Made by a program: the position numbers and the translations under genes. Positions 35,510 to 47,252 of a stretch of DNA of 64,000 nucleotides are shown piece by piece; position 1 is the stretch's first letter; each line of letters begins with the position of its first letter. Origin of the DNA: Lepiota brunneoincarnata (taxonomy: Eukaryota > Basidiomycota > Agaricomycetes > Agaricales > Agaricaceae); the NCBI GenBank assembly GCA_023014365.1, contig JAEBUN010000001.1, positions 2,790,001 to 2,854,000 on the forward strand. The letters are read 5' to 3'. The notes under the pieces were generated by a model. That model did no database searches. It was not told where the DNA came from and was given only the letters and a program-made list of their open reading frames with translations.

Positions 35510-35803
35510 TCAAACCCGTTCGCGCTGTCGTACTGGCCACTGATCTTTTGCTGCGGATGCTCTTATGGATGATGAAGCAAACACAGGAATCTTCAGTTTT
35601 CTTCCTATGCCCCGGACGGAATCCCAAGCGTTTTCGAAGTAGGCAAGTACACGATATACGTAAGGACAAGCTAATTCGTGTGAGAAATTTGTGAAATTCA
35701 TGAAGCAAAAGGAAAGCTCACCTCCAACACTCGTGATCAACTGTTAGCACCGACGCCGACTTCGCACATCACGCACTCTGCCTATGTTGCATCGAGTGTT
35801 CAT
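35510..35803 (-). CDS. Doubtful small three-exon gene
   Basis: ATG at 35801-35803 (MNTRCNIGR), a 36-nt GT..CTAACAG intron, a short exon (LITSVG), a GTGAGC..TTAG intron, then CPYVYRVLAYFENAWDSVR and GIGRKLKIPVFASSSIRASA to a stop at 35510. Splice phases agree and an AT-rich TATA-like block (GATATATCCATATAAG) lies upstream near 35915. I recognise no family. The short first intron and lack of known relatives keep this speculative. Confidence 0.2.
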
Positions 35804-36015
35804 AACCAGAAGCAGCGCAAGTACCTGTATGTACAGCTTGTATCCACATGGCAAAGCATAGTCGATTTATGCTCCAATGCTTCGTAGCACATAGACGATT
35901 ATCAGTTGACAACACTTATATGGATATATCCCCGAAAAACCAGCCAGTAAGTAGCATTTGGACCCTGATCAAGACCAAAGGTCCAGTGCTCCTGCTTTGC
36001 TTCATCCTCTAGCTC

Positions 36016-36439
36016 TCAGATACTACGCACGGACTCTAGGGCAATATCTTCTGCACATATAAATCAGTGCATATATCCGAATAGATATTGCTCACCAGCG
36101 TCAAGTCCCTTGAGGTCCGGGAACATCATGTGCCGATGGGTGGAGCCACCCCAAATTTTTGATGGTAGTTCGATCGGTACTTCCTCTCGGTGGCCTGGAC
36201 CCCTGGACATCACGAAATCCCGCACTCGTCGCGCAGGGAATAAATAGGTTGGTTGTGCGAGGAGGTCTGGGCGGTAGGCTAGGAAATGTAAAAGGAATAC
36301 CCCTGAAGATCGTTGAGACTTCTGGATTTGGCTTCGAGGCTCAGGCAATTTAGGTGGGAGGTGTGGTACGACCCAAGCAGTGTTGAATGAGAGTTAGTGG
36401 TGGCATCGAAAATGTGAAATGTTTACACCGCTGTTCCAT
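36016..36439 (-). CDS. Possible small protein (about 95 aa), family not recognised
   Basis: The best-supported part is an exon encoding AYRPDLLAQPTYLFPARRVR, DFVMSRGPGHREEVPIELPS and KIWGGSTHRHMMFPDLKGLD. A GT..GTGCAG intron with correct phase joins it to AEDIALESVRSI-stop (36016-36018). A short first exon MEQR (ATG 36437-36439), reached through an intron with a CTAACTC branch, is one possible start. The composition looks like a conserved small organellar or accessory protein, but I cannot name it and the start is uncertain. Confidence 0.35.
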
Positions 36440-37259
36440 TCTGGCGCGGCGAGGACAAAAGTCCAAATTGAAGTATCGTGTATCCGCGAGGGGAAGTAAT
36501 CAGGGTCTCAGGACGCTTCGAACCGCAGCGGCATTGACTTCAGTGAGGCCCTAAGGGGTAGGGCACCAACGGATTGAGAAGGTTCAAGGATGTGTAGGTG
36601 TCCGAGTCCAACATCGGAATCGCCGCAAAGCTAGGCTAAATCCTGCAGGAGATGTAAGTCATTCGGAGGGTTCCAAGTCCAGGTGGTCCGCAGGAGAGCT
36701 GTGGTGTCCTGAATCCCCAGCGGCACGGCGGGCAAACTATGGCGGTGAATTATGTAGCATCAATATTGGACTAGTCGGTCCCATCCCGAGTCATTTTGGT
36801 GTGACGTCCTCGTACTGACTGCCACAAGACCGTAGGCTAGTCCGTTGTCGATATCCAATTTAGTGTTGGTGTTGATGTCGGCTCCAGGCGCGGCATCGTG
36901 CCGCGGTGGGGCAGTAATGCTACAGTCCTTGAGAGTAGTGCATTAGTGGTCTGGGCATATCGGGGTCGCATTATGGGGCAAGGCAAGGCGGCTTCAGGTT
37001 GGCGACGGCAGGTAACCTGTTGTAAAACGACCATCAGTAAAAGAATTCAGTCATTGTAACGATAGTCATAGACCAGTCGCACGGGATCGAGCTGACCACG
37101 GCTGGTACAGGTGTACGTATGCATGTACAATTACTAATGGAGTAGTATATAAGCCAAGAAGAATACGGAGGAAGTGGTAAAAATGCACGTGAAGGGTATG
37201 AACCAATAAACATGATGATGCTGGGTAGACAGCTTGAGTCGTAAACCGAAGAACAACTT
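36440..37259. other. Intergenic, no gene
   Basis: About 820 bp downstream of SLP1 and upstream of the possible small gene at 36 kb. No conserved frame or repeat seen. Confidence 0.45.
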
Positions 37260-40200
37260 TTATACGCCTGAGTCAGATATAGTCATATCCATGTCGCTCA
37301 CACTCTCCCAACCATCCGCATCCACACCCGCATCCACACCCTCACTCCGTGCAATGGATACCTTTTTCCTCCGACTCCTCCCCTCCTTCACCGTTCGAGC
37401 GCGACCATTCTCAAAGCTAAGCACATTGCGGCCAAACACATCGTTTTCAATTCCACCGCACCCATTCACACCACCTGTCTCCTCGCTCCTATCCCCCCTT
37501 TGCTTTGCTTTCACCTCGTGCAAATGGGCGGTCCTGGCCCATTTCCTGGCACTCTTCGGCACTGTCCAGGAGTTCCCCGGTCCATATTCAATAGCCAATG
37601 GTAACCCATGAGTAGAGTGCGATCTCTCCAGTGGTGTCGGTCGTCTATAGGGGGTCCCAAACGTGTTGCTCCTTATGCTGCCCAGAGTAAGTGGTCTCCC
37701 AGTAGGATATATCCCGACCGATCGTGATATTTTCGACGGCGTACCGGTAATAACGCCGCTAAAGTAGCCATTTTTCGCCTCTGTAGTTGTTCCCGAAACC
37801 CGAGAACTGGGTGTTGCAGGATGTGAGAGCATCCCTCTACTGGTGGCGGAGAGTGTGCGATTGCGTGACCTTGATATTGTCCGAGCCCGTCCACGCGAGG
37901 GCGTACTACTGCCAAAAAGTAGGGATGTCTGCTGTCCATATTCGGGCGGCTGATTTTCGTTGCTCTTTACTTGCTCGGAAGGGGCGTTAAGTCCCACCTC
38001 CGCGAGTGGGTATCGTGCGGGCGCGGATGCTAGTGCATTACCGCCCTCCAGCGAAGACGAGCCTGATCCCGATTCCGCAGCTCCGATAGGAATAGTTGGA
38101 GGGGCACTCTTCGGAAATTCCATGTGATCGGTATCTCCTGAAATGGTAGCTGGGTAAGTCTAGTAGAGCTATCGACACAGCCGTGCTTACGTTTTGTAGG
38201 CCGCATCCCTTCTGGCTCTCTTGTTAATAACTTTGGCCAATCTCCACTGATGTTCTTGAATGTGCTTCTCCAGCGACGTCGATCCTCAATGACTGGTCCT
38301 CGCGAACCGCGGGTGAGACTCATGAAGACGAGAACGGCGAGTAGCAAGCAGAGTTGTGCGACGCCCAGACGTTTTTCCATAATAATCTATGACAGGACTT
38401 TCAACTACTATCGCAGAGTAAGATTTTAGCGGATTGGGGCGCTTACTTCGTCTGTTAAATAATCCATTCTTTGTAATAGCTGTGCATGTTCTATCTGCCA
38501 TTGCTTCTGCTGCCGTCTCCACTCGAGTACGGTACGGTCATATGCCTGGCGCTGGGCCTTTCCCTGGATAAACAAGGATCAACCACTCCCCGAAACTGAC
38601 ACTAACGGGATAAGAAACACACCAATCCTTCCAAACGCCCAATATCCTCGCCCAAGCGCTTAAGTGCCTCACGGACAATTGACTGTTGTTGAGCCATATA
38701 CTTCTCGTACAGCGTATGGTTCGTTTCTAATGCTGTGAGTCGGTTCATAATCATCCGATAAATGGACTCGCCACCAGTGATTGGAGCGGGAATCAAGGAA
38801 TGGGCTAGAGGTGTCGGTATCAACAAGATGGAGGTGCGCGAAGAAGCATTATTCATGGTAGTGGACGACGTGGGTGTTGTAGCGGTTATGGGTACCGTGG
38901 TGGTTGTGGTTGTGGTTGTGGTTGCGTTGTTGGCCGCTGTCGAAGGACTTGCCTTGGTACTTGGTGGTGCAGTGGAAAGCTGCAAGGCAGTGACAGTCGG
39001 GTTGACTGGTGATGATGCTGAAGATAAAGATGAGTGGGGAACCTCACTTTCGGGAGGTCCAGTGAGGGTGATCGAAGAAGATAGGTACGTGTCAGTCGAA
39101 TGTAGGAGCGTTTCAGTAGCAGCCGTAGATAGTGGTGTCTCGTCTGTCACAGTCTCGTTCACCGGCAAAACTTGAGTTGATAATGGACTGCTCTCGGCGG
39201 GTGCCTCCTGCTGACTGGGACCGCTAGTCGAGGGATTGGTATCCAGTACACTGGTACTTTCGAGTGTCTCCACCGTATGATGTACTCGGGGATCTTTCAG
39301 GCTGGCTTCCGTCTTTGCCTTGCTCTCTGCTTCCCATAGTTCCCACTTCCACTCCTCGAGATGCGTGAGGCCGTAAACACGAACCAACGAGACGGGACAA
39401 TAGTATTCTGAGCCATAGTGTGAATGAAAATCGATGCGGAGGTACCGATAGAAATCGCGAAGTGAGATTGGTGGATGGAAAGACTGCACGGGACCCTATG
39501 AGATACGGACCAAAGCATATGGAGCAGCACCCTCGTACCTGTACACCTCGGATATTTTTCGCTTTATAGGTTCCCGCAATGGTCCACTCTTCCCCATCCA
39601 CCGAATATGTCTTTGCAACACTCACTGTAAAATCTTTGAAAACGCCACTGAAGAACTCAAAATTCGCCAGCTGCACGGTATCAATCCTAATATCCTCGCA
39701 CAACTCAATGACGACAAACTGCTTCTCGCCCTTGGTCTTGCAGGGACTCAACATGTACCGATCCTTCTTCGAGGACAAGATGTTCGAGGGGTGTTTCGCT
39801 GACTTGTGGGCGGTATGAACTCGGGCCGAGCACTCCAACGAAGCGTAATCAAACCGATCGACAAGAGGGACGCGGAAGTGGGGCGACAGTTGCTGTGGAG
39901 CCTCCTGGGCATTCGAAGGTACATGTGGTTGTTGGTCCTCCTGAATTACGAGCGAGGGCGACGTTGCATCCTCCGCATTTTCCTGCTCTCCACCGCTCCC
40001 GGTTTTGTTACCACTTCCGTTTGATGGTTGGGTGGAGGAGGTGTTTTCAGAGCCCTGGCGGTACTGTTTCGCCTTCCATTCTTCAAACGACAACAAATCA
40101 TCCTCGACTGGCTCCAACTGACTTAAAGGCTTCAAGCAACATATAGGCGGACCAGTGGGTTTGGGTGTTTGTAACACGATTGCACGGAATGGATCATTGT

Positions 40201-40306
40201 ATGATGTCGATTCGGCGATTGTGGGTGCAATCCAAACAAGCAGCAGAAGGACTATGGCTGGTGAGAGGGAGTTATTCAACCTCGTCCAACAGCTCTTGTT
40301 GAACAT
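37260..40306 (-). CDS. SLP1: SUN-like ER membrane protein (SLP1/SUCO family)
   Basis: Homologue of yeast Slp1 and animal SUCO/osteopotentia, ER proteins with a lumenal SUN domain that protect folding intermediates. The ATG at 40304-40306 gives signal peptide MFNKSCWTRLNNSLSPAIVL plus LLLVWIAPTIAES, then LLSFEEWKAKQYRQG. The SUN-like domain runs from RFDYASLECSARVHTAHKSA through KKDRYMLSPCKTKGEKQFVV, IELCEDIRIDTVQLANFEFF, SGVFKDFTVS and LRIDFHSHYGSEYYCPVSLV to RVYGLTHLEEWKWE. A Thr/Ser/Pro-rich linker with an ACC microsatellite follows, then a coiled coil (QQSIVREALKRLGEDIGRLE) and a TM helix (GVAQLCLLLAVLVFMSL). The long basic Ser/Arg-rich tail ends at MDMTISDSGV-stop. Length and order fit the family. 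Confidence 0.9.
38897..38924. repeat. GTGGTT hexanucleotide microsatellite
   Basis: Four to five copies of TGGTTG on the plus strand. On the coding (minus) strand they read ACC/ACA and give a run of about ten Thr in the SLP1 linker. They are in frame, so length changes only alter the linker. Confidence 0.7.
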
Positions 40307-42591
40307 TAGTTCAAAGGCCGATGCTGCCCGAGAACACTAAATTGTGTCGAGGGGAGCGGGGGGTGGATGTGGTGGTTGAAAATGTCGTGTTCTTCCACGT
40401 AATTGATGCTTTCTTTATGACGCTAACTTAAGTACATGAGCACGTGGCTCACATTTTCTGTCAATCTGTCAGGGAGGCACAACAATATGAACTGGACATG
40501 TTATTTTCGAAACCGCTTAGGGGTAGGTAACTCGTACGCCTCTCGAAGAGATTCGTCACCTATGATCGTAGCTAGTATTATACCTGTACGAGGCAAGTAA
40601 TTAATTGCTTTCTTGTAAATATAGTTCTCTGGCGTTGTGCCACCCGCAATGTGATGGCAGGTCGCGCTCATACCGTGATTAGGATTGCCATCGCTCTACT
40701 AAATTCATCGCCGTCCCAGGGTCTGTTCCTAGTTCCAAGTAGTTCCTGGAACTGAACAAGAATACATGAAACGTAGTCGGACGTCTCGTTGGACAATGGC
40801 CCCCATCTTGGCTGCTATTTGGCAATGTGCTGGGTAGCCAAACAACCAAATAACATGCGACCGAAAGCGTTAAGTGAGTTATCACGAGCTGCTAACCACC
40901 AATCAAGAACAGATAAGACTAATTCGGCACTTGCCGAATCTAACCTCTTCCCAACCGCCACCAGCGATACTGCATCCACTGTGGTTTTATACGACATGAT
41001 CTGCGCTCTCGGCTTCGGTCTTTGGGAAGTGAGGCGTTGGAGCAGCTCTCTCGCCGCTCGATCGTGCCCATGTCTTCCCCAAACCCGGGTCAATTTGTCC
41101 TTTCACGAATCCACACAAATCATCCCGCCAGCGCTTGGATCCAGCCCGTTACAAGTTAAACCCCTGGATTTCCGCAAGTAAACCATTGAGGGCATTTCGC
41201 TCCCCCAAGAAACTATTGGCTGTCTACATACGCTTCCCAGCATGGCTCACTTCGCATCCTCCGGGTTTCACATAATACTGGATGATTCTCAAGCCTTCGA
41301 TCTCACACAAGTGACGGGGATTTCGCGCCACTTCATGTTGACAGTCCAGGCCCTCCCGGAAATTATCCTCCGGTTATCCTCAACGATTACTCACTGCACG
41401 CACGCACACACATACGCAACAAGTATGTATGTATTGCCATTTCCCCTCACTCAAAAAGAGATCAGAGCCAGAAAGTTGGCTCGACCAGTATCTTCAAGCT
41501 CTCAAGCTCCACTCGAGTTTCTACAACACGTTCGCAGAGGGCCTCGACCCAAAATTTCCACCAGCTTAACTTCCGGGAGGAAAAGCGAAAGGAACTTGCA
41601 ATGCCCTTTCTAGAACATTATGGTTTAATAACACAAGGGTTAGAAACGAGGCAAGAGGGATGCCCATACCTGAGGCCCCAGCCTGACACTTTTCATGTTT
41701 CCCATAGTGTTCCTTGGCTGTTGCCCTCACGCCTACTATGTCTTATATCCAAAGGATCGGCTCCCATAATTCCTTGGGTACTGTCTCACATCGAGATCTT
41801 TCCATGGAGAAAACTAGCCTCGATGTTCAAGAAGACCGAGTGAATGGTATCGGGCGTCGTGTTCAACTTCCGATATCTACGCCCACATCCCATCTGGCCA
41901 TCCCGTCATGCCGGCTTTCCGAGTGAAACCTTCCGTGATTCCATTGTTTGCTTCCCAATCGAACCACATCATCCATAACATAGCCAGAAGACGTCACAGA
42001 AACAGGTCGTGGTGCATTTATCACTCAGCGACGGAGCTACGACACTTCCCAGACCCAGGCGTTCCGGGGTGGGGGCGTATCGGTTGCTAGCTGAGGGGCT
42101 GAGGAACCGGACTTGACCGGAAATTGAGCACCCCCATTTCATCGACCGTAACCTGACCAAACCCGTGTTCAAAATGATGCTTTGAAAGGACGCGATGTAT
42201 ATAGGACATCTTAGGGATCAAAGAAGTATATATAGTTTCCAGGCGTGTTATTCAGTTATACACTCGGCATTGCCCCCGGCCAAGTTACCGCCAGGGATTC
42301 CTTTCCCATAAAGGTGAGTCTTCATTTAATGTCTCGTGGATGGGAAGGGGATATCTTTGCCAATTCTTTCGCGATCGCTGAGGGGTCGTTGGCATGTGGC
42401 AATACGGATGGCAAGAGCCCGACCAAAGGGTCCATCCCTTATCGTGTCTGTGCTAGTCTCGATCGTTTCCCGTGTTGATTTACAAACACAGGCGCTTACA
42501 GCACGGAAATGGCAGCCAAGATAGATCAGCGAAGAACTAAGTTCGACATCCGTAATAGCTCGAGTACCCCAATAAAAGAAATCCCAACATG
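40307..42591. other. 2.3-kb stretch without a recognisable gene
   Basis: It contains the SLP1 promoter and the CDC43 3' flank. Open frames at 40789-41181 and 41242-41613 (plus) show no family features. A frame near 41440-41570 reads plausibly (ESWLDQYLQALKLHSSFYNT, FAEGLDPKFP) and would continue as LNFREEKRKELAM after a +1 step, so a diverged or damaged gene cannot be excluded. Confidence 0.35.
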
Positions 42592-44333
42592 TCAACCACG
42601 CAGGCCAGCGAACCTCACGCCTGCTGGCCCTTGCCAGAGACATATTTTTCTCGCCCATTCTGCGGTCTCCACGCAGGCATTAAGCAGAGGATCCAAAGAT
42701 GGAAATTTCCACGACTCTGGCTTCTCGTCATCATGCAATGGCGTGGGTGGATACATACACAACGCTGCAAGGGAAAGGTAGGTATGGTATGGATCTATCG
42801 CCGGTTAGTCAGTCACCCTCCATCATTCTGGGAATCTAGCCGACCTGAATGCTCGCCTGGACATTTGGAAATGCCACCAAACTTGAATTGACATTCCGAT
42901 AAAAACGAAGCAAGGGATTTCGGCTCGACAAGATTGTCGGCACCTAGAATCTAGAAATTTGGTTTCCAGCATCAGAACGAACGAAAAAACCTCCAAGCAC
43001 AAAGGACCAGTGATCTGAAACGTTAAGCTACCTTTAGTGAAGCACCACACCAGAAGCAGTAACATGCATCAGGGTTCTTGCCCGTGCGCCCCGCGAACCC
43101 ACCCGAAGGGGCTTGGTTGCTCATCAGCCAGCTAATAGTCTGTTTCCTCTCCACGGGCGTCAGAGGAACATTGTCAGGGCGAGGCGGCGCAAGGTGAAGT
43201 GAAGCTAGTGCGATATAGGTCGTTCCTCCTAAAAATAGGCCCAGTGTGAAGGGGAATGATCAGCCGGGGGGGTACATAGGGCAGGATGCGGACCGAAAGT
43301 GGCGTACCCTGAGCTTCGCAGAAGGGAGCTTGGCCGTAACCACCTTGGTATGTCTACCCACAAAGCGAAGTTCACACGTCGATGAGATGCAAGAGGGGGT
43401 GTGTTCTGTGTGACGTACCCTACAAGATGCTACGAAAGCGAGTGCGCGCTCTATGTCAATTCCAGACCAATCGTCGAGCATTGCGCTTATAGCAAACGCG
43501 CAGTACAGTGTGCGTAGATCCGACTCCCCGTCCCCAGGAGTAGTCGAAAAACTGGGTGTTAGAGGTATATGTAAGTAAAAATGGCTGAGAATCGTGACCC
43601 AAGCTACGCGGAGATGCACCTTCCATCTTCGTGCTGGCAGGCACGAAGAAACGTAACCAGCCCGGATCGATCCAACCTCGAGAAGTCGTCCTTGAGCATG
43701 GCCAGGGATAGCAGTGCGGTATAAGTCATGATAACATGAGGTGTATCATAGTCCGAGCATTCCACCTGGGAAAGAATTTTAGTTTAGTACCACCGCACCA
43801 CTTCGAAAAGAGAACCACTGATACTTTAGCTTCCGGCGGCTGCAAAGTCATGAACGGACTCGGTCTAAACCCTGATCCATATCTTCCATCTGCACAATCG
43901 GAATCGCCCAAAGGGAGTCCGAAACGGGAGAGCAGGAAAGAGAAGCAATGTCAGCGCGTATATACCATACAGAGAAGTACGAGGACGAACGCGTCTGTTG
44001 GGCCCAGAGCCAATCAACCCACCCGTCCTTCTCCCACTGCAGCACATTTATGCCGTCATTTACGATGCCCAATAAGTCCAGTATTCCAATGCAGTAGAAC
44101 CCAAGTGCCAGCCTGCAGGTTAGGCTCGTCAGAAATCTATGTGTAGCAACAGGGGGGGATCATCTACCTCGACGCATCGAGGTCTGTCTGAGATTCTGGT
44201 AATGCTGCGCGTATCACTCGGATAAGAAATGTGAATGGCCAATAAAAAAAGGAAGCCACATACCCGACATACACCTCTTCGCATGTGCAGCATGCGCGAT
44301 ACGGTTGAACGCGGTCAAGTGAAACGGTTCCAT
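42592..44333 (-). CDS. CDC43: Geranylgeranyltransferase type I beta subunit
   Basis: Catalytic subunit that geranylgeranylates CaaX proteins such as Rho1 and Cdc42. The ATG at 44331-44333 starts MEPFHLTAFNRIAHAAHAKR. Exons then give ALPESQTDLDASRLALGFYC, IGILDLLG, WEKDGWVDWLWAQQT, GFRPSPFMT, YDTPHVIMTYTALLSLAMLK, FLRACQHEDGR, GESDLRTLYCAFAISAMLDD, TYQGGYGQAPFCEAQGGTTY, APSGGFAGRTGKNPDACYCF-WCGASL, CQFKFGGISKCPGEHSDPYH-TYLSLAALC and a tail to PAGVRFAGLRG-stop. The zinc ligands Asp and Cys are in NPDACYCFW and the zinc-binding His is in DPYHTYLSLA. These, with the repeated GG(F/Y)xG prenyltransferase repeats, identify the beta fold. There are about ten small introns, all phase-consistent. CYCFWCGASL and the EHSDPYHT context favour GGTase-I over farnesyl- or Rab-GGTase. 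Confidence 0.9.
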
Positions 44334-44910
44334 CTTCCGGTTCCCTACAGCGGATGTGTCTTGAGATTCCTGTGCGGGGTCCGGCGACGCTGGGGGCGGC
44401 GAACGCGCAAAACTCGACCAGAAAAAGCTACGAAGGATGCTCAAAATCTTCGCCACAACCCCTTTTATCCCAATTATGAAGTCCATGCTGTGCGAGGTGT
44501 TAGGAAGAGAGGAAAAGGGAAATGCACGAGAACTACGATCATCACCCAAAAACCAAACACTGCGGCCGTGCCAACTCGGCCACTCTCACCTCATTCGACC
44601 GAATATCGTTCCTTCGTTCTGTCAGGACCATGGCCCTGGGCCTCCTTGATCACACGATGTTACGATTGGATCCTCATCCCACTTTCAACTGCCGACCATC
44701 GACTCACTTTGATCGGAGCACTAGTGCTATGCATGTGCACATCGTCATTGTGACCAATAGCAAGTAGAATGGCATCAAGGTTGACGACGACAGGTAAATG
44801 GGGATTAAGTAGAGTTACAAAGTTCATACAGACCGGAGCAACGAATGAAGGGAAAATGGGGCCCGCAAACGGCGGAGAAGATATGAGAAAATGATATATT
44901 GCTACGGTCA
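44334..44910. other. Intergenic, no gene
   Basis: NOT2 3' flank and CDC43 promoter, both genes minus strand. An upstream in-frame ATG at 44549 could extend CDC43 N-terminally, but the added residues look unlike the family. Confidence 0.45.
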
Positions 44911-47252
44911 TTACAAGCTTGCCATGCCCATCTGGAACGAACCTCTTTGGGCCACTTGCACCTGAGCGCTCAGCTGGCCTTGAACCGGCTGCTGTTGCTG
45001 AGGGACGCCCTGGTTCTGCCCGACCGGAATCAGGGTCGGTGCCAGCACGAAAGCCGGCGCATTCTTCTCTTCGAGGTCGGTGTACAACACAGTCGTTTCT
45101 TTTCTGTCCTTGCACCAATTCTCGGGATCCCAGAAAGTATATTGCCCTTGTTCTCCACCTTGTACCTTCTGGGAAGGGGTCGTACCGCTCTCCTTCGTGA
45201 TCCAGAGCTGCAAATCCTTGTGATAGCGCCAGTTACGGTTCCATCTATTGAAAAAAAGAGTAAGTAGCCGAAGACATCAGGTATTTGAAAGAAAAAAGTG
45301 TTGGGGGCACATGTGGTAAAAGTACGATACAAGACCAAATGCCAGATACTCACAACTCCTGCGCGGCCACTTCCTGAAGTGCATCTCGCGGGCTCGAATA
45401 AAACATGAAGAACAGTGTCTCATCACTGAATGCGGCAGCCTTTGAGGGCCCCGGAGGAGGCGCATGTACGCTTAGATAGCATGCGGGCAGGTGGAAATCC
45501 GGTTCCACCGAATGAGCCGCTGAATGGTCTGCCCAAGGTGTAATGAAAGTCGGATATAGGCTCCTAAATGACGCGAAGGTCAAATACCACTACGGAGCCT
45601 ACACACGAGTGGCCACTCACCCTGGAAAGGTCATGTCCAGACCCATGGTACTCAGGTCTGTCCCCATGGCACTAAGCCCCCCGTCCACGTCCGAACTCGC
45701 GTTCTTGATTGTCTCCAGAAGTCCGAGCAGCCCCCATCGGTCGGCTGGGCTCATGAGCACTTGCTGCGCCGGTGTCTGTGGATGCGGCTGGTGCGACGTT
45801 GCGCTGTTTTGTAATGATGAGAGATTTGTGTTAGTAGATGTACTTGGATTCGAGGGAGAATGTGAAGTCGGATTCCCGTGTGAATCCCCCTGTGCCGCGC
45901 CGTTCGATGGGTACGGCTGTGATATCACCGCTCCTCCACCATTTGTCCCAGGCCCCTGTGTTTGTGAAAAAGGCCCTCCCGAAGGTGACGGTGCACCCGG
46001 TGGCGCGTTTAGATGTGTTGGTATGCTTTGTGAATGCGCCCCGTTCTGGTTCAAGATCAGGAAGTCCCTTCAGCGCCGGAGCATAATCAATACACACTGA
46101 GTTGGAGTTTCCTGAAACCGGTGGAGGGTTGGGATTCGGAGAGTTCCAGGTCGCGTGGGATGGCTGGTTCAGCTTCAAGGCATAATTGCTCTGATGAAAG
46201 AATTCGCCAAGATTGAGCAGTTGCATGGGCAGGGAGGCGGATTTCCCGCAAATCAAGTTAGCTTACCCTCTGGTGCTGCTGCTGCTTCTCCGCATCACCT
46301 TGACCTTGTTGGAACCCAGGGTGCATGTTCCTCGTCTGCGTAGCTCCAAGATTGAGCATACCAGGTGTCCCAGGTGGTATACTCCCCCCTAGCGCGCCCA
46401 AAATATTACTCCGATGTTGCTGCTGTGAGTGATCAGAGTGCTGCTGGTACCCATTCAGCCCCGGTGGATGCGAATGATTCTCAGTCTGACTCTGCGTCGA
46501 ACTCTGGTTTTGATTCTGACTCTGTCCTCCAAGCGCAGGGAAATCGTCAGGTGTGAAATCTCGCGGTTGACTTGCACCACCCGCAACAGACCCTGATCCC
46601 GATCCGCCACCACCACCAGGATTGCTGCCCAGCTGCACGCCCGTTCCTGCCTGCGTTGCATAACTCGTTCCATTCCCTGTCGCGCTGCTGCTATTGCCAC
46701 TCCCGGACGAGGTATTCGCCGGGGCCGAGCCTAGTGCGGGGAAATCATTGGGGTCCAAGCTGACATCGCCTGTCGTGACAGACTGAGTCGTCGTCCCTAC
46801 ATCCAAGTGTTCATGCCAATCAGGATATATGCAAAAGGAGAGAATCCATACCATTATTCTGTTGCGCCTGTTGCATCTGCTGGAGTGCGCTTGCGGTCTG
46901 ATGTTGTCCGAGCGCTCCGCCAAACGAATGAATGCCCTGTCCCCTGGACTGCATGAATCCAGAGGTAGACTGTGGTGTCATTGACTGTGCCTGTGTCGCT
47001 TGCGAAGACGTTCTAAGGCTGCCTGGCTGGAGCCCTGGCACGTAACCCCCTTGGAGGACGTTAACGTTCCGAGGAGGCAGGCCATAAGATGGAAACGGAG
47101 GTCGGAACTGGCTTGCAAGACCTGGGTTGCTCGATAGATTTGGTGGTCTTTGTTGTGGTTGGCCTGAGTTGGAAAGACGATGAGTGCTGCCTCTAAAAAG
47201 GGCAGAGATGCAGAAAAACAGCCGCCACCGCACACTTGCCTGGTCTGTTCAT
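44911..47252 (-). CDS. NOT2: CCR4-NOT complex subunit NOT2 (CNOT2)
   Basis: Scaffold subunit of the CCR4-NOT deadenylase/transcription complex. The ATG at 47250-47252 begins a 13-nt exon joined by a 76-nt GC-AG intron (GCAAGT..ACTCAG) to GQPQQRPPNLSSNPGLASQF. A long disordered N-terminus rich in Gln, Gly, Ser and Asn carries two DFPALG repeats (DPNDFPALGSAP and TPDDFPALGGQ), typical of the NOT2 family. The C-terminal NOT2/3/5 (NOT-box) domain covers LNSSLYPTFITPWADHSA-like sequence, EPDFHLPACYL, FSDETLFFMFYSSPRDALQE, VAAQELWNRNWRYHKDLQLW, GQYTFWDPENWCKDRKE and VLYTDLEEK. It ends in a Gln-rich tail, QRGSFQMGMASL-stop. NWRYHKDLQLW and FWDPENW are diagnostic. No lesion seen. Confidence 0.93.

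Noticed and set aside
42326..42658. Long minus-strand frame continuing past the CDC43 end
   Set aside because: The CDC43 frame closes at 42592-42594 in a different phase; the other frame has no family features.
45543..46100. 185-codon plus-strand frame and similar long frames opposite NOT2, ENT3 and SLP1
   Set aside because: They are antisense shadows of GC-rich, repeat-coded exons on the minus strand.
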